Shown one piece after another: positions 13,425 through 20,379 of a stretch of 20,379 nucleotides of DNA. A model generated the notes under the pieces. The model did no database searches. It was not told the DNA's origin and saw only the letters and a list, made by a program, of their open reading frames with translations. Origin of the DNA: a virus. Each line of letters opens with the position of its first letter. Position 1 is the stretch's first letter. Location of the stretch: positions 1 to 20,379 of IMG/VR virus record IMGVR_UViG_3300025138_000499. One strand, given 5' to 3'. Made by a program: the position numbers and the translations under genes.

Positions 13425-15535
13425 TATCTTTCTCCTAGTTGTTTTGTTATAGCAGCAAGGTACGCAGCCATGTTTTCTGGTACTTCATTAGTACTCTCTT
13501 TAATATCGTCAATAGATGCACCCATATCACCAATAGCAAATCCTACAGTTCCATCTCTCTTGTATAGGTACTTCTTAACTGCCTTCTCATTACCCACAGT
13601 TGCAAGTGTAATCTTTTCTACTTTACCTTTGTTTACTGTGTTCTTTGACTTAACAATGTATTCTACATAGTCTTTACCTTGACTAATTGTAGAACTGGTT
13701 TTGAGTTTAATCTTAGAACCCTTCTTTAGTTTGTCAAACATTTTGAGCAACTTAGGGTCATTCATCTTCATACCCTCATCAAGTTCTTCACCCTCTGGAA
13801 CATGAGAGGATGTTAAGTACATATTGAGTTCAAATTTACTACCCATGTTGTACACTTGGACAGACCACATCTTACCCTTTTCAGTTTCAAGAGTATATGA
13901 GTTTTCTTTGCCAGAACTAGGTTTTTTAGGCCCTGTTGCAACTTTACTATCAATCTCATCTTTCTTAATTGGTTGTCCTTTTTTCTTTGCAAATGCAGTT
14001 GCGTGTTGCATTGCAGATGAAAAGTCTTTATGGAATATATCGTAACCAGACGCAGACTTACCAGCTTCAAACTTTCTTTCATCAAGTTCGACTTCTTCCA
14101 TACGTTTACCTTGAGTTGCACTCGTATTAGTTGGAAACTTATCCATCTCATCTGGGAATGGTCTGTTAACCATCATATCACCCTTTTTTGGTGCAAGAGG
14201 TTTTGTTAGAGTAACAACTCTACCTTTGTTTCTTCTTGCCATATCCTTTGCATCAGATTCCTTAGATGAAAAACCAATGACTTTACCCTTTTTATCTACT
14301 GCGGCAAAATTGTAATTGACCGCTTCATTAATTGCTCTATCAAGTACAAAGTCTTCTCTTCTGATTTTACCAAGTTTGTTTATATCATCTGCTTTATAAT
14401 TATGTTTAAGCATAAGTCTTGACATTGCCATCATACTAACAAAAGGTATATCTGCTTTATATAATTGTTCTAAACCATTTTTATTTGAATCAATTTTATC
14501 AAATATTTTCATTAAAGGTGTTGGGTTAATCTTTTTACCCTTCATAGGTTCATATGCTTTTTTAAGTTTATCAATCATACCATCACTAAACTTTGCTTCA
14601 TTAATATTTTCAGACTTTACACTTCTATGATTATATGCAATTGTAGATAACATTTGTCCAGGCTTTGACTTTGGATACATCTGTTGAAAAGTTTGTGGGT
14701 CATTTTTGCCAATAATATCTAAAATTGTTTCAAGTGGGTCTGTATCTAAATTACCAATAAACTTTTTAAGTTTTTCTCTTGAACCAGCATCACTTGCTTG
14801 AACGTACAATGCTCTTGCCTTTTGAAAATCTTTCTTATCCAAACCACCAGTTTTAATAATTCCGTCCAATGCCTTTGCGGCCTTTTCTTGTGGGCGAGTA
14901 TCTTTAAAAGAACCAGGCTTGTATGCCATCTCACCAAGTGACTTACACTCACAATCATCTTCACAGACACATGGTGTTTCTTCACAACAGGCACACTCTT
15001 CTTGTTCAGTTTCTTCTTTCATAAGTGATTTGATTGTTTTCAAATCAAGTTTCATTTTCTTTGCAATGTCTTCAGCAGACATTCCTTTTGCAATGTAACC
15101 ATGAAGTTCTTTCATTCTACCTTCATCAATACTTCCATAATCTAGTTGTTGTTCATTCATCAATGCATCATGATTCTTTATTGAATATGCTTCTGCTTCA
15201 TCCTTTGTATCAAACTCTGCAACCTTCTTATCTTTCATATCGTAAACGCAGTATTTACCAGTTTCTTTATTGAGTTTGACATGACTCTTTGGGTCTTTAG
15301 TATGTTCTGCATCTGAATCATACATTTCGTTTTGTCTTTTCAAAACAGCAGCAACCTGTGGGTGGTCTGACAATCCTCTTTTAAGTTTCTCAATTTGCTT
15401 AACAGCACCTGTCATATTTCCACCAGCATATCTTTTATCTGATGCAATACCAATTGCCATCTTTATTTGTTTTTGAGAGAACGCCTCTGACATTTCGGCA
15501 AGGGCTTGTCTCATAGTTTTTGTATATTTACTCAT
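13424..15535 (-). CDS. Modular putative internal head polyprotein with Cys cluster, 703 residues
   Basis: This protein is a string of small modules divided by hydrophobic-x-Glu sites: after E14 (ALAE), E138 (SIDE), E202 (SLGE), E313 (INE), E404 (INE), E486 (ELDE), E587 (ELDE) and E680 (IKE). The modules include a helical domain with AGGNMTGAVKQIEKLKRGLS (37-56), a helix-turn-helix-like unit (SAEDIAKKMKLDLKTIKSLM, 153-172), a cysteine-rich knot (C181, C183, C184, C189, C191, C195, C197) that could bind zinc, a helical unit at 314-400, and three likely beta modules after 405. Several look familiar from T4-like marine phages as parts of varied mosaics. No enzyme motif was found. The first residues suit capsid targeting. 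The function after packaging is unknown. The ribosome site is AAAGGA. Confidence 0.82.
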   Translation of the reverse strand: MSKYTKTMRQALAEMSEAFSQKQIKMAIGIASDKRYAGGNMTGAVKQIEKLKRGLSDHPQVAAVLKRQNEMYDSDAEHTKDPKSHVKLNKETGKYCVYDMKDKKVAEFDTKDEAEAYSIKNHDALMNEQQLDYGSIDEGRMKELHGYIAKGMSAEDIAKKMKLDLKTIKSLMKEETEQEECACCEETPCVCEDDCECKSLGEMAYKPGSFKDTRPQEKAAKALDGIIKTGGLDKKDFQKARALYVQASDAGSREKLKKFIGNLDTDPLETILDIIGKNDPQTFQQMYPKSKPGQMLSTIAYNHRSVKSENINEAKFSDGMIDKLKKAYEPMKGKKINPTPLMKIFDKIDSNKNGLEQLYKADIPFVSMMAMSRLMLKHNYKADDINKLGKIRREDFVLDRAINEAVNYNFAAVDKKGKVIGFSSKESDAKDMARRNKGRVVTLTKPLAPKKGDMMVNRPFPDEMDKFPTNTSATQGKRMEEVELDERKFEAGKSASGYDIFHKDFSSAMQHATAFAKKKGQPIKKDEIDSKVATGPKKPSSGKENSYTLETEKGKMWSVQVYNMGSKFELNMYLTSSHVPEGEELDEGMKMNDPKLLKMFDKLKKGSKIKLKTSSTISQGKDYVEYIVKSKNTVNKGKVEKITLATVGNEKAVKKYLYKRDGTVGFAIGDMGASIDDIKESTNEVPENMAAYLAAITKQLGER

Positions 15536-15546
15536 TGTTTTTTCCT

Positions 15547-17517
15547 TTAGTTATCTACCTTTGCACCACCACGCCATTGGTAGCAACTCCAATACTTTGC
15601 TTTCCACTTAGGGCCAGGGTCTTTATCACAACCGTGTCTTGCACGAAATGACTTCCTTGCTTTTGGGTCATCACGATTAATAGACATATTTGGGTCACCA
15701 AAACGAACTACAACAACTTTACCCTTTTCGTTATTAACGTAAACTTTGAACTTCTTATTTGGGTTTTCGCTTGTACGAATTGGGTCGTTTAGTTTTACTT
15801 TCTTTCCTTGATATTCAGACTCTACGATAGTATGTTCATACAAACCATCACAATCATCACAACAAGGAAGTTTTGATAACATCTTATTATAGGTTTCTGT
15901 TAGTTTTGTTAACCAGTTATCTCCAAATCTTTCTTCATATTTATCTCTTGTATTTTCATCCAAGTACCATTCTTCAACGGATTCTTTAGTCGCAGATTGG
16001 CCTGGTGTCATCTTACGAGTGTGGTCACTAAATTCTTTACCAATCTCTTTTGATTCACCTCTTACTTTTGCAGCAAGGTCAGCATCTGCTTTACCCCAAG
16101 TACCAGATGACTTGGTTGTAAAAGAGTTCACTCTCGCAAACGCCCACTGTTGTGCAGTAGTGCCAGGTCTATGTCCTGTCTTGTATGCAGCCATTCCTCT
16201 GTCATATACTTTCTTTAGAATTCCGTACGGCATACCAGACTTTTCTGCCTTCTTGACCAATCCATCAATCTTTTCATCCAGAACGTCTTCTTCTTTCATT
16301 CCAAGTTTTTTAGCAGGATTACCTCTAATTCTTTTTGCGAGTGTATCGTTATCAGAACGTCTATTAACTTTAACTTTGAGATTGGGTAACTTTTTATCTT
16401 TTCTCATATAAGTTGTTTTTTCATCAACTTCAATTTCCTCTTTAGGAACACAGTTAGGAACTTTTTTACCGTTCTTCATTTTAGTTCCGACCTGTTTATG
16501 AGTATCCCAACATGGGTCTTCATCCTCACCATACATCTGTTTGAACTTCTTAGTATGTTTAGACGGTTTTGTATCTGCGTCAGCATCGCCAGGCGCAGGG
16601 CCAGACTTACTCTTTGCAAAATGGGCAGCACGTTTCTTTTTAGTTGCGACTGACATTTCATCACCATCAGCATCTTTTGCAAAATACTTTGCTGGTTGAG
16701 TACCTTCTCTATCTTTGATATCCTTGTCCTGTTTGACTTCTTCAAGGTTGTGTAACCACACTCTTCTCAAGTCTTCAAACACAACATAGTTTGTACCTTT
16801 GCGAATGATTGTGCCTTCGTCACCATCAGTTGTTTTCACAACATCACCAACATTCCAAATCTCTCCACGAATGTATAGGTCACGATTTAGTTCTTCTAAT
16901 GTAAAATTATATTCTTCTTTGATATTCATGAACTTACGAACATCAGCAAACAGTTTTTCTCCCTGTTTAAAACTAGAGGGTAATCCACCCTTAAAGGATT
17001 CGTAATCGTTTGCAGCTGCAGCAGCACGCATTTTAGATGCAGACATTCCAGTTACACCTTCTGCGTCTGGGTCACGTTCTCCAGCAGATATTACTTTAAT
17101 ATCATCAAATCCGTAAAAACCGTGTCTACCTTCTTCACCATTATATTTGTTAAGTAGATTATCAAACTCTGCAACTCTATCAGAACCGACAACCATGACA
17201 ACTGCTTTATGTCCTTTATTATGCAACTCTGTTGCAACTTCAAACACATTTCTTGCTTTACTGACTACGATGTTCTTTTTGTATTTTGGGAACATTGCTC
17301 TCATGTATGCAACCTTCTTATTATGTGGAAGGGGGTCTTTTTTAGGATTTTGCGAATGAGATGGATACACATACATTGGAGCACCAGAGTTTTTACTCTG
17401 TTCTTTTGAAAGTGCATCTATAAGTTTTTCGTGACCAGTTGTTGGTGGATTGAATCTACCAAATGTAAATACAGCGGTATCACCTCTTGCTTCATGTATT
17501 TGATTGAAACTTTTCAT
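15547..17517 (-). CDS. Multi-domain protein with HxGH-type nucleotidyltransferase head, 656 residues
   Basis: I chose the ATG at 17517 because GGGAGAT lies just upstream and the protein then begins MKSFNQIHE-ARGD, a capsid-targeting-like segment; a longer frame to 17577 would overlap the previous gene. Residues 15-198 form a cytidylyltransferase-fold domain of the NMN adenylyltransferase type: GRFNPPTTGH (20-29) is the HxGH loop and SASKMR (159-164) matches the ISSTxxR motif. Next come an SH3-like strand unit (221-258), a DPCWDTHKQVGTKM...VPNC unit (335-356), a helical domain ending GTWGKADADLAAKV (416-485), and a C-terminal domain with CCDDC (552-556), FGDPNM and RARHGCDKDPGPK. Hydrophobic-x-Glu sites lie after 9, 366, 415 and 521, at the domain borders. 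The nucleotidyl substrate is unknown; NAD-related chemistry is only a possibility. Confidence 0.82.
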   Translation of the reverse strand: MKSFNQIHEARGDTAVFTFGRFNPPTTGHEKLIDALSKEQSKNSGAPMYVYPSHSQNPKKDPLPHNKKVAYMRAMFPKYKKNIVVSKARNVFEVATELHNKGHKAVVMVVGSDRVAEFDNLLNKYNGEEGRHGFYGFDDIKVISAGERDPDAEGVTGMSASKMRAAAAANDYESFKGGLPSSFKQGEKLFADVRKFMNIKEEYNFTLEELNRDLYIRGEIWNVGDVVKTTDGDEGTIIRKGTNYVVFEDLRRVWLHNLEEVKQDKDIKDREGTQPAKYFAKDADGDEMSVATKKKRAAHFAKSKSGPAPGDADADTKPSKHTKKFKQMYGEDEDPCWDTHKQVGTKMKNGKKVPNCVPKEEIEVDEKTTYMRKDKKLPNLKVKVNRRSDNDTLAKRIRGNPAKKLGMKEEDVLDEKIDGLVKKAEKSGMPYGILKKVYDRGMAAYKTGHRPGTTAQQWAFARVNSFTTKSSGTWGKADADLAAKVRGESKEIGKEFSDHTRKMTPGQSATKESVEEWYLDENTRDKYEERFGDNWLTKLTETYNKMLSKLPCCDDCDGLYEHTIVESEYQGKKVKLNDPIRTSENPNKKFKVYVNNEKGKVVVVRFGDPNMSINRDDPKARKSFRARHGCDKDPGPKWKAKYWSCYQWRGGAKVDN

Positions 17518-17518
17518 A

Positions 17519-17929
17519 TTAATCTCCCACCGCATCGGCCGCTGCCATTTTGTTTTTCTTAATTCGTTCACCTTCACCAGCTTTCAACTGTCTCAAAAGT
17601 TTCTTTGAAATTTTGTCGATGACCTTACGTTTCTTTGCAACGATATTCTGGTCAATTTGAATTCTTTTTTGGATGGGGAGTTCTTTGTAATTTACAGCAG
17701 GGCCCAAACTACGTTTGATGACCATCATTTTTGCTTGACGTTTTGCAATCGCCTGTAACGCATCTGGGTCACGGCGTCTTACTTTTGCTCGCTTCTTCTT
17801 CATTTTAGTAGAAGACTTTCTTGCGAGAAGTTTCATACGTCTACCCATCTTCCTACGCTGTTGCATAATTTCAGATGGAGACTTCTTTTCCTCTACGGTT
17901 TCTTCGTATAAGTCTTTAAAATTTCTCAT
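17519..17929 (-). CDS. Small, very basic protein, 136 residues
   Basis: The protein has a very high share of Lys and Arg (MGRRMKLLARKSSTKMKKKR at 28-47, then AKVRRRDPDALQAIAKRQAK). It is almost entirely helical in prediction. It begins MRNFKDLYEE, which suits the capsid-targeting pattern with cleavage after E9 or E10. A basic protein inside the head would bind packaged DNA, as T4 internal proteins do. I recall homologues in other T4-like marine phages next to the same neighbours. The start overlaps the previous stop as ATGA, and the next gene starts one base after its stop. Confidence 0.82.
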   Translation of the reverse strand: MRNFKDLYEETVEEKKSPSEIMQQRRKMGRRMKLLARKSSTKMKKKRAKVRRRDPDALQAIAKRQAKMMVIKRSLGPAVNYKELPIQKRIQIDQNIVAKKRKVIDKISKKLLRQLKAGEGERIKKNKMAAADAVGD

Positions 17930-19158
17930 TTATCCCATGCCTTAATTGCAGTAAAGTTATTAAAACTAAATTCCATTCTATCTACGAGTTTTACTGCATC
18001 GCCTGATACCCTGTCAATTGCAACGTAACCCTCTGGGTTAGTTACTTTAAATCCATTTTTTGTCTTAATAAAGGTATCAGTTAAACCCTTTACACTATTT
18101 AGTTTTTTTACAATCCCCATCTTAGCGTTAACCAGATGAGATTGAAATGCGATAATTTGTTCTAAATTAGTTAAATCTTTCTTAAATTCTCTTGCGTATT
18201 CTCTACCTTTTATTTCCAGAGCATCTTTACTCTTTTGGGTCTTAACCTTTCCAATCTCTTTTAGAAAGTGATTTTCTACCCAAGTAACATATCCAGCAGC
18301 GTGTTGTTTTGGGTTCTTAACTGCTTCACCCTTACGAACCTTTGAGTTATCATATGTTTTGAGAGATGCACCCACCAACTTACCTGTCAGTGAATCCTGT
18401 AGTCGTAAAAACTTGGTCAACTTTGCAGAGTTAATTCTCTGGAATGTTTTACCAGCATTTGATAGGTGTCCAGTAACTTCTGCATTCTCAGTTGATGTAA
18501 ATGTTGCAGTACCAGATGCATCCTTATAAGTTGCATCATCCATCCATACTGTAGATGTCTTTGTCAGTCCTTTGATGTTTGCACCGAATGATGCTTTCAT
18601 GTCTTGTAGTGCAGAACCAGTATAAGTTGTGTGCCAGACAATACCAACTTTTGCTTTGTTGATTACCTTACCCAATTCACTATCTGTTGGAATTGCATAT
18701 ACAATAGTATTAGGCTGGAAAGTATAATACTTGGTGCCATCAATGGTTGTTGTTTCAACATCATCTGTAAACATGAGGTCACCTTGTAATACCCCATTGA
18801 TACCCAACTTAGAAAATTCTTTAAGCGATACTTTAAATTTAGAATTGAGAGCTCCAGATAAATCAGCATCTATTTCTGCCTCCGTCTTGTACAGTTTTGG
18901 GTTTACATTAAATACAGATTTCTTTGCAACAAAGAATTTACCATCTTCTGGGTCAATACCAGCAAAGATTGCAGGAGCACCATCCCATTTCACAGTCATG
19001 TTGACTGAACTACGACTTTCACCAGAGAACATATCTCTTAGTGAACGCATAAAGTTGATTGCAGCACGACCACCTGGCACACCAAAGTTAAGTATCTCAT
19101 CTTCGATATGTTCAAGGTGCAGATTCTTTCCTGCTTTGTTTTCCATTAATGTTAACAT
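17926..19158 (-). CDS. Ligase-like nucleotidyltransferase (RNA/DNA ligase superfamily fold), 410 residues
   Basis: The motifs of covalent nucleotidyltransferases are seen in order: TVKWDGAPAIF (motif I, candidate nucleotide-linked K57 and D59-G60), FFVAKKSVFN after it, VLQGDLMF at 123-130 where motif III should fall, NPEGYVAID (motif IV, E376) and DAVKLVDR (motif V, K390). This fits an ATP-dependent ligase or capping-type enzyme. I saw no clear OB domain, and the 170-residue insert (about 200-360) is unusual. I recall this family as a large uncharacterised group in T4-like phages. Starts at 19158 or 19146 are possible. MLTLME gives a hydrophobic-x-Glu site after residue 6. The stop and start junctions are TAATG upstream and ATGA downstream. 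Confidence 0.72.
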   Translation of the reverse strand: MLTLMENKAGKNLHLEHIEDEILNFGVPGGRAAINFMRSLRDMFSGESRSSVNMTVKWDGAPAIFAGIDPEDGKFFVAKKSVFNVNPKLYKTEAEIDADLSGALNSKFKVSLKEFSKLGINGVLQGDLMFTDDVETTTIDGTKYYTFQPNTIVYAIPTDSELGKVINKAKVGIVWHTTYTGSALQDMKASFGANIKGLTKTSTVWMDDATYKDASGTATFTSTENAEVTGHLSNAGKTFQRINSAKLTKFLRLQDSLTGKLVGASLKTYDNSKVRKGEAVKNPKQHAAGYVTWVENHFLKEIGKVKTQKSKDALEIKGREYAREFKKDLTNLEQIIAFQSHLVNAKMGIVKKLNSVKGLTDTFIKTKNGFKVTNPEGYVAIDRVSGDAVKLVDRMEFSFNNFTAIKAWDK

Positions 19159-20294
19159 TAGAATTTAACCTTTGGGTTGCCGTTTGAAACATCAAGTCTT
19201 ATACCTAAAATTTCTTGCACTTTATCAATACCAGAAACAAGTAATGTCTTAACTTTGTTCCAAATATAAGATAGCATTTTTTTAAGAATGTTCTTTAAAA
19301 ATTGAACACCAGATTTTACACCAGCAACAACTTTATCAAATAATCCTTCATGTAATAATTCTTCTTCATATGCGTGTTCAAACGCTTCTTTAAATATACC
19401 CTTTGTAGCAGTCCATGCACTACCACCTGTTCCAGATGTTTTAAATGAAATATTAAATGAAGTTTGAGATGCAACATAGTCAACATATTTGTCATTGATT
19501 TGAACATAATCAGATTTACCTTGTTCATCAAATTTCAAAATATGTGTTGCTTTTGGTAGTTGGTCTTTAAATTTTTGATTTCCTGTCATTGCTTCACGAA
19601 CTACTTCTCTGTTAATCTCTTTTGTATTAAGTAAATCCTGTAGAGATTGAGTCATTGCAGTTTGTTTTTGCAATCTTTCTTTTACCCAATTAGTCAAATC
19701 ATCGTCAACACCATCTTTAATTGCTCGTTTAAAATCAGTTATTTGCCCACCAGCTGGTAATTTAAAAGAAATAAAATCCTTTTCAATTTCGTCAGTTAGT
19801 GAGTTCCAAGACTCATTCAGTGCTTTGCTTTTAACACTATCAGATAAATTGTCATATGCTGCAGCAAGAGTTGCAAGAGTTTCGGCTTTGCCACCAGACA
19901 TTAATTGTGAACCACCATACTTCTTTAGACTGATATTTTGTTTTCCAATATACATATCAGTTTTTGGTGTCTTTGTAGAACCACCAGCAGGTTTACCTGT
20001 GGTTTGAATGAAGTAAGAATCCCATTTAGGGTTGAGAGGAGCATTACCAGAACCAAAGTGTTTCATAGTTCCACTAGGTCTTCCAAATGAATTTTTTACA
20101 ATCTTATCACCAACCTCTAACCAATCATCATAAAGGGGTTTCCAATTGGTTTCTGCTGATTTAATTGCTTTTTGCTTATCTTGACGCAAGGACTTTATAT
20201 TGTAAGCGGCACAGATAATATTTTCAAACTCTGCACCCTTCGGTTTTTTGCCCTTTGCCTCAACAAGTTCTATGTGTTCTGTGAGACTTAACAT
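19158..20294 (-). CDS. PD-(D/E)XK nuclease-like protein with amphipathic C-terminal peptide, 378 residues
   Basis: Residues 17-146 carry a pattern of restriction-endonuclease-like folds: KGAEFENIICAAYN (E22/E24), KTPKTDMYIGKQNISLKKYG (D113, K124) and GSQLMSGGKAETLATL (128-143). This reads as E...D...SxK, suggesting a metal-dependent nuclease, although the match is by eye. I recall the ISLKK...SQLMSG block in many T4-like marine phages in proteins called structural. The first residues MLSLTEHIELVEAKGKK give a hydrophobic-x-Glu site after E12. A second site, LLHE, follows at E316, and the last 62 residues are an amphipathic, Lys-rich helical region (GLFDKVVAGVKSG at its start). It is the first gene after the composite promoter and has a good ribosome site (GGAG). 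Confidence 0.75.
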   Translation of the reverse strand: MLSLTEHIELVEAKGKKPKGAEFENIICAAYNIKSLRQDKQKAIKSAETNWKPLYDDWLEVGDKIVKNSFGRPSGTMKHFGSGNAPLNPKWDSYFIQTTGKPAGGSTKTPKTDMYIGKQNISLKKYGGSQLMSGGKAETLATLAAAYDNLSDSVKSKALNESWNSLTDEIEKDFISFKLPAGGQITDFKRAIKDGVDDDLTNWVKERLQKQTAMTQSLQDLLNTKEINREVVREAMTGNQKFKDQLPKATHILKFDEQGKSDYVQINDKYVDYVASQTSFNISFKTSGTGGSAWTATKGIFKEAFEHAYEEELLHEGLFDKVVAGVKSGVQFLKNILKKMLSYIWNKVKTLLVSGIDKVQEILGIRLDVSNGNPKVKF

Positions 20295-20379
20295 TCAATC
20301 ACTCCATATAAATTATACTTCTATTTATATGATAACTGAACTAGGAACGAATGTCAACTCTTAATTGTCAAAAAAGCAG
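20295..20379 (-). promoter_or_regulatory. Composite upstream region: sigma70-like promoter next to late box
   Basis: On the minus strand TTGACA (20352-20357), a 17-base spacer and TATCAT (20329-20334) form a good sigma70-type promoter. A second TTGACA lies 14 bases further upstream (20366-20371), within the ten-base word attgtcaaaa (plus strand, 20364-20373). The same ten-base word also occurs at 5036-5045. The region directly precedes the 20294 gene. Confidence 0.6.
20322..20329 (-). promoter_or_regulatory. T4-type late promoter box TATAAATA
   Basis: The minus strand reads TATAAATA exactly, the T4 late consensus used by the gp55/gp33 sigma system. It is 28 bases upstream of the ATG at 20294 and shares one base with the TATCAT box, so the same gene cluster could be served by host-type and late RNA polymerase. 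Confidence 0.72.

Noticed and set aside
15547-17577. Longer start at 17577 for the nucleotidyltransferase-headed protein
   Set aside because: It overlaps the upstream gene by 59 bases. The ATG at 17517 has GGGAGAT upstream and gives the MKSFNQIHEA N-terminus.
17926-19158. Full ATP-dependent DNA ligase
   Set aside because: KWDG and EGYV motifs are present, but the spacing is unlike DNA ligases and no OB domain follows motif V.
19158-19346. Homology of the GLFDKVV segment to amphibian aurein-type peptides
   Set aside because: The resemblance is a short amphipathic pattern, which arises easily by chance; only the general membrane-active character is kept as a hypothesis.
1-20379. tRNA, CRISPR array, insertion sequence, attachment site
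   Set aside because: No cloverleaf-like intergenic sequence, regularly spaced repeats, transposase or integrase was seen; intergenic space is too small.

Overview
The window looks like part of the genome of a T4-like myovirus (tailed dsDNA phage) with an AT-rich genome, probably from a marine or other aquatic bacterium. The evidence is a T4 gp61-type primase beside a class I ribonucleotide reductase, T4-style late promoter boxes (TATAAATA and CATAAATA), and short N-termini like the T4 capsid-targeting sequence. The small tail/structural proteins are also of kinds I associate with marine T4-like phages. The host cannot be read from the sequence; a SAR11-type host is only a guess from composition and gene content. 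All 28 genes lie on the minus strand, are packed tightly (many ATGA, TAATG or TAGTG junctions), and are transcribed from high to low coordinates. I see no tRNA, CRISPR array, insertion sequence or integrase.

Region A (about 20379 to 12067) is the start of transcription in this window. A sigma70-like promoter and an overlapping late box precede a run of large proteins: a PD-(D/E)XK-nuclease-like protein, a ligase-like nucleotidyltransferase, a small basic protein, a multi-domain protein with an HxGH-type nucleotidyltransferase head, a 703-residue modular protein with a Cys cluster, a protein with a Ca-binding loop, and a HAD-type nucleotidase. Each begins with a short segment ending in a hydrophobic-x-Glu site. 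The large ones carry more such sites between modules. This fits proteins carried inside the capsid and cut by the prohead protease, and it is the most interesting signal here.

Region B (12066 to 7118) starts at a second late-type box. It holds a repeat-rich structural protein, small tail or virion proteins and several conserved but uncharacterised phage proteins, one of which (9123-9524) also has the capsid-targeting-like N-terminus.

Region C (7121 to 3897) is a chain of small membrane or coiled-coil proteins linked by ATGA overlaps. It includes a 53-residue two-helix membrane protein, a nested i-spanin/o-spanin pair and a membrane-anchored DUF1353-like protein, so it is probably a host-lysis and membrane module. 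A striking inverted repeat lies in its only real intergenic gap.

Region D (3878 to 1) holds metabolism and replication: primase, a compact NrdA, an A-type Fe-S carrier overlapping nrdA, and an oxygenase of the Rieske non-heme iron family. The oxygenase keeps the mononuclear-iron helix but lacks the loops that bind the Rieske cluster; it runs off the window edge.
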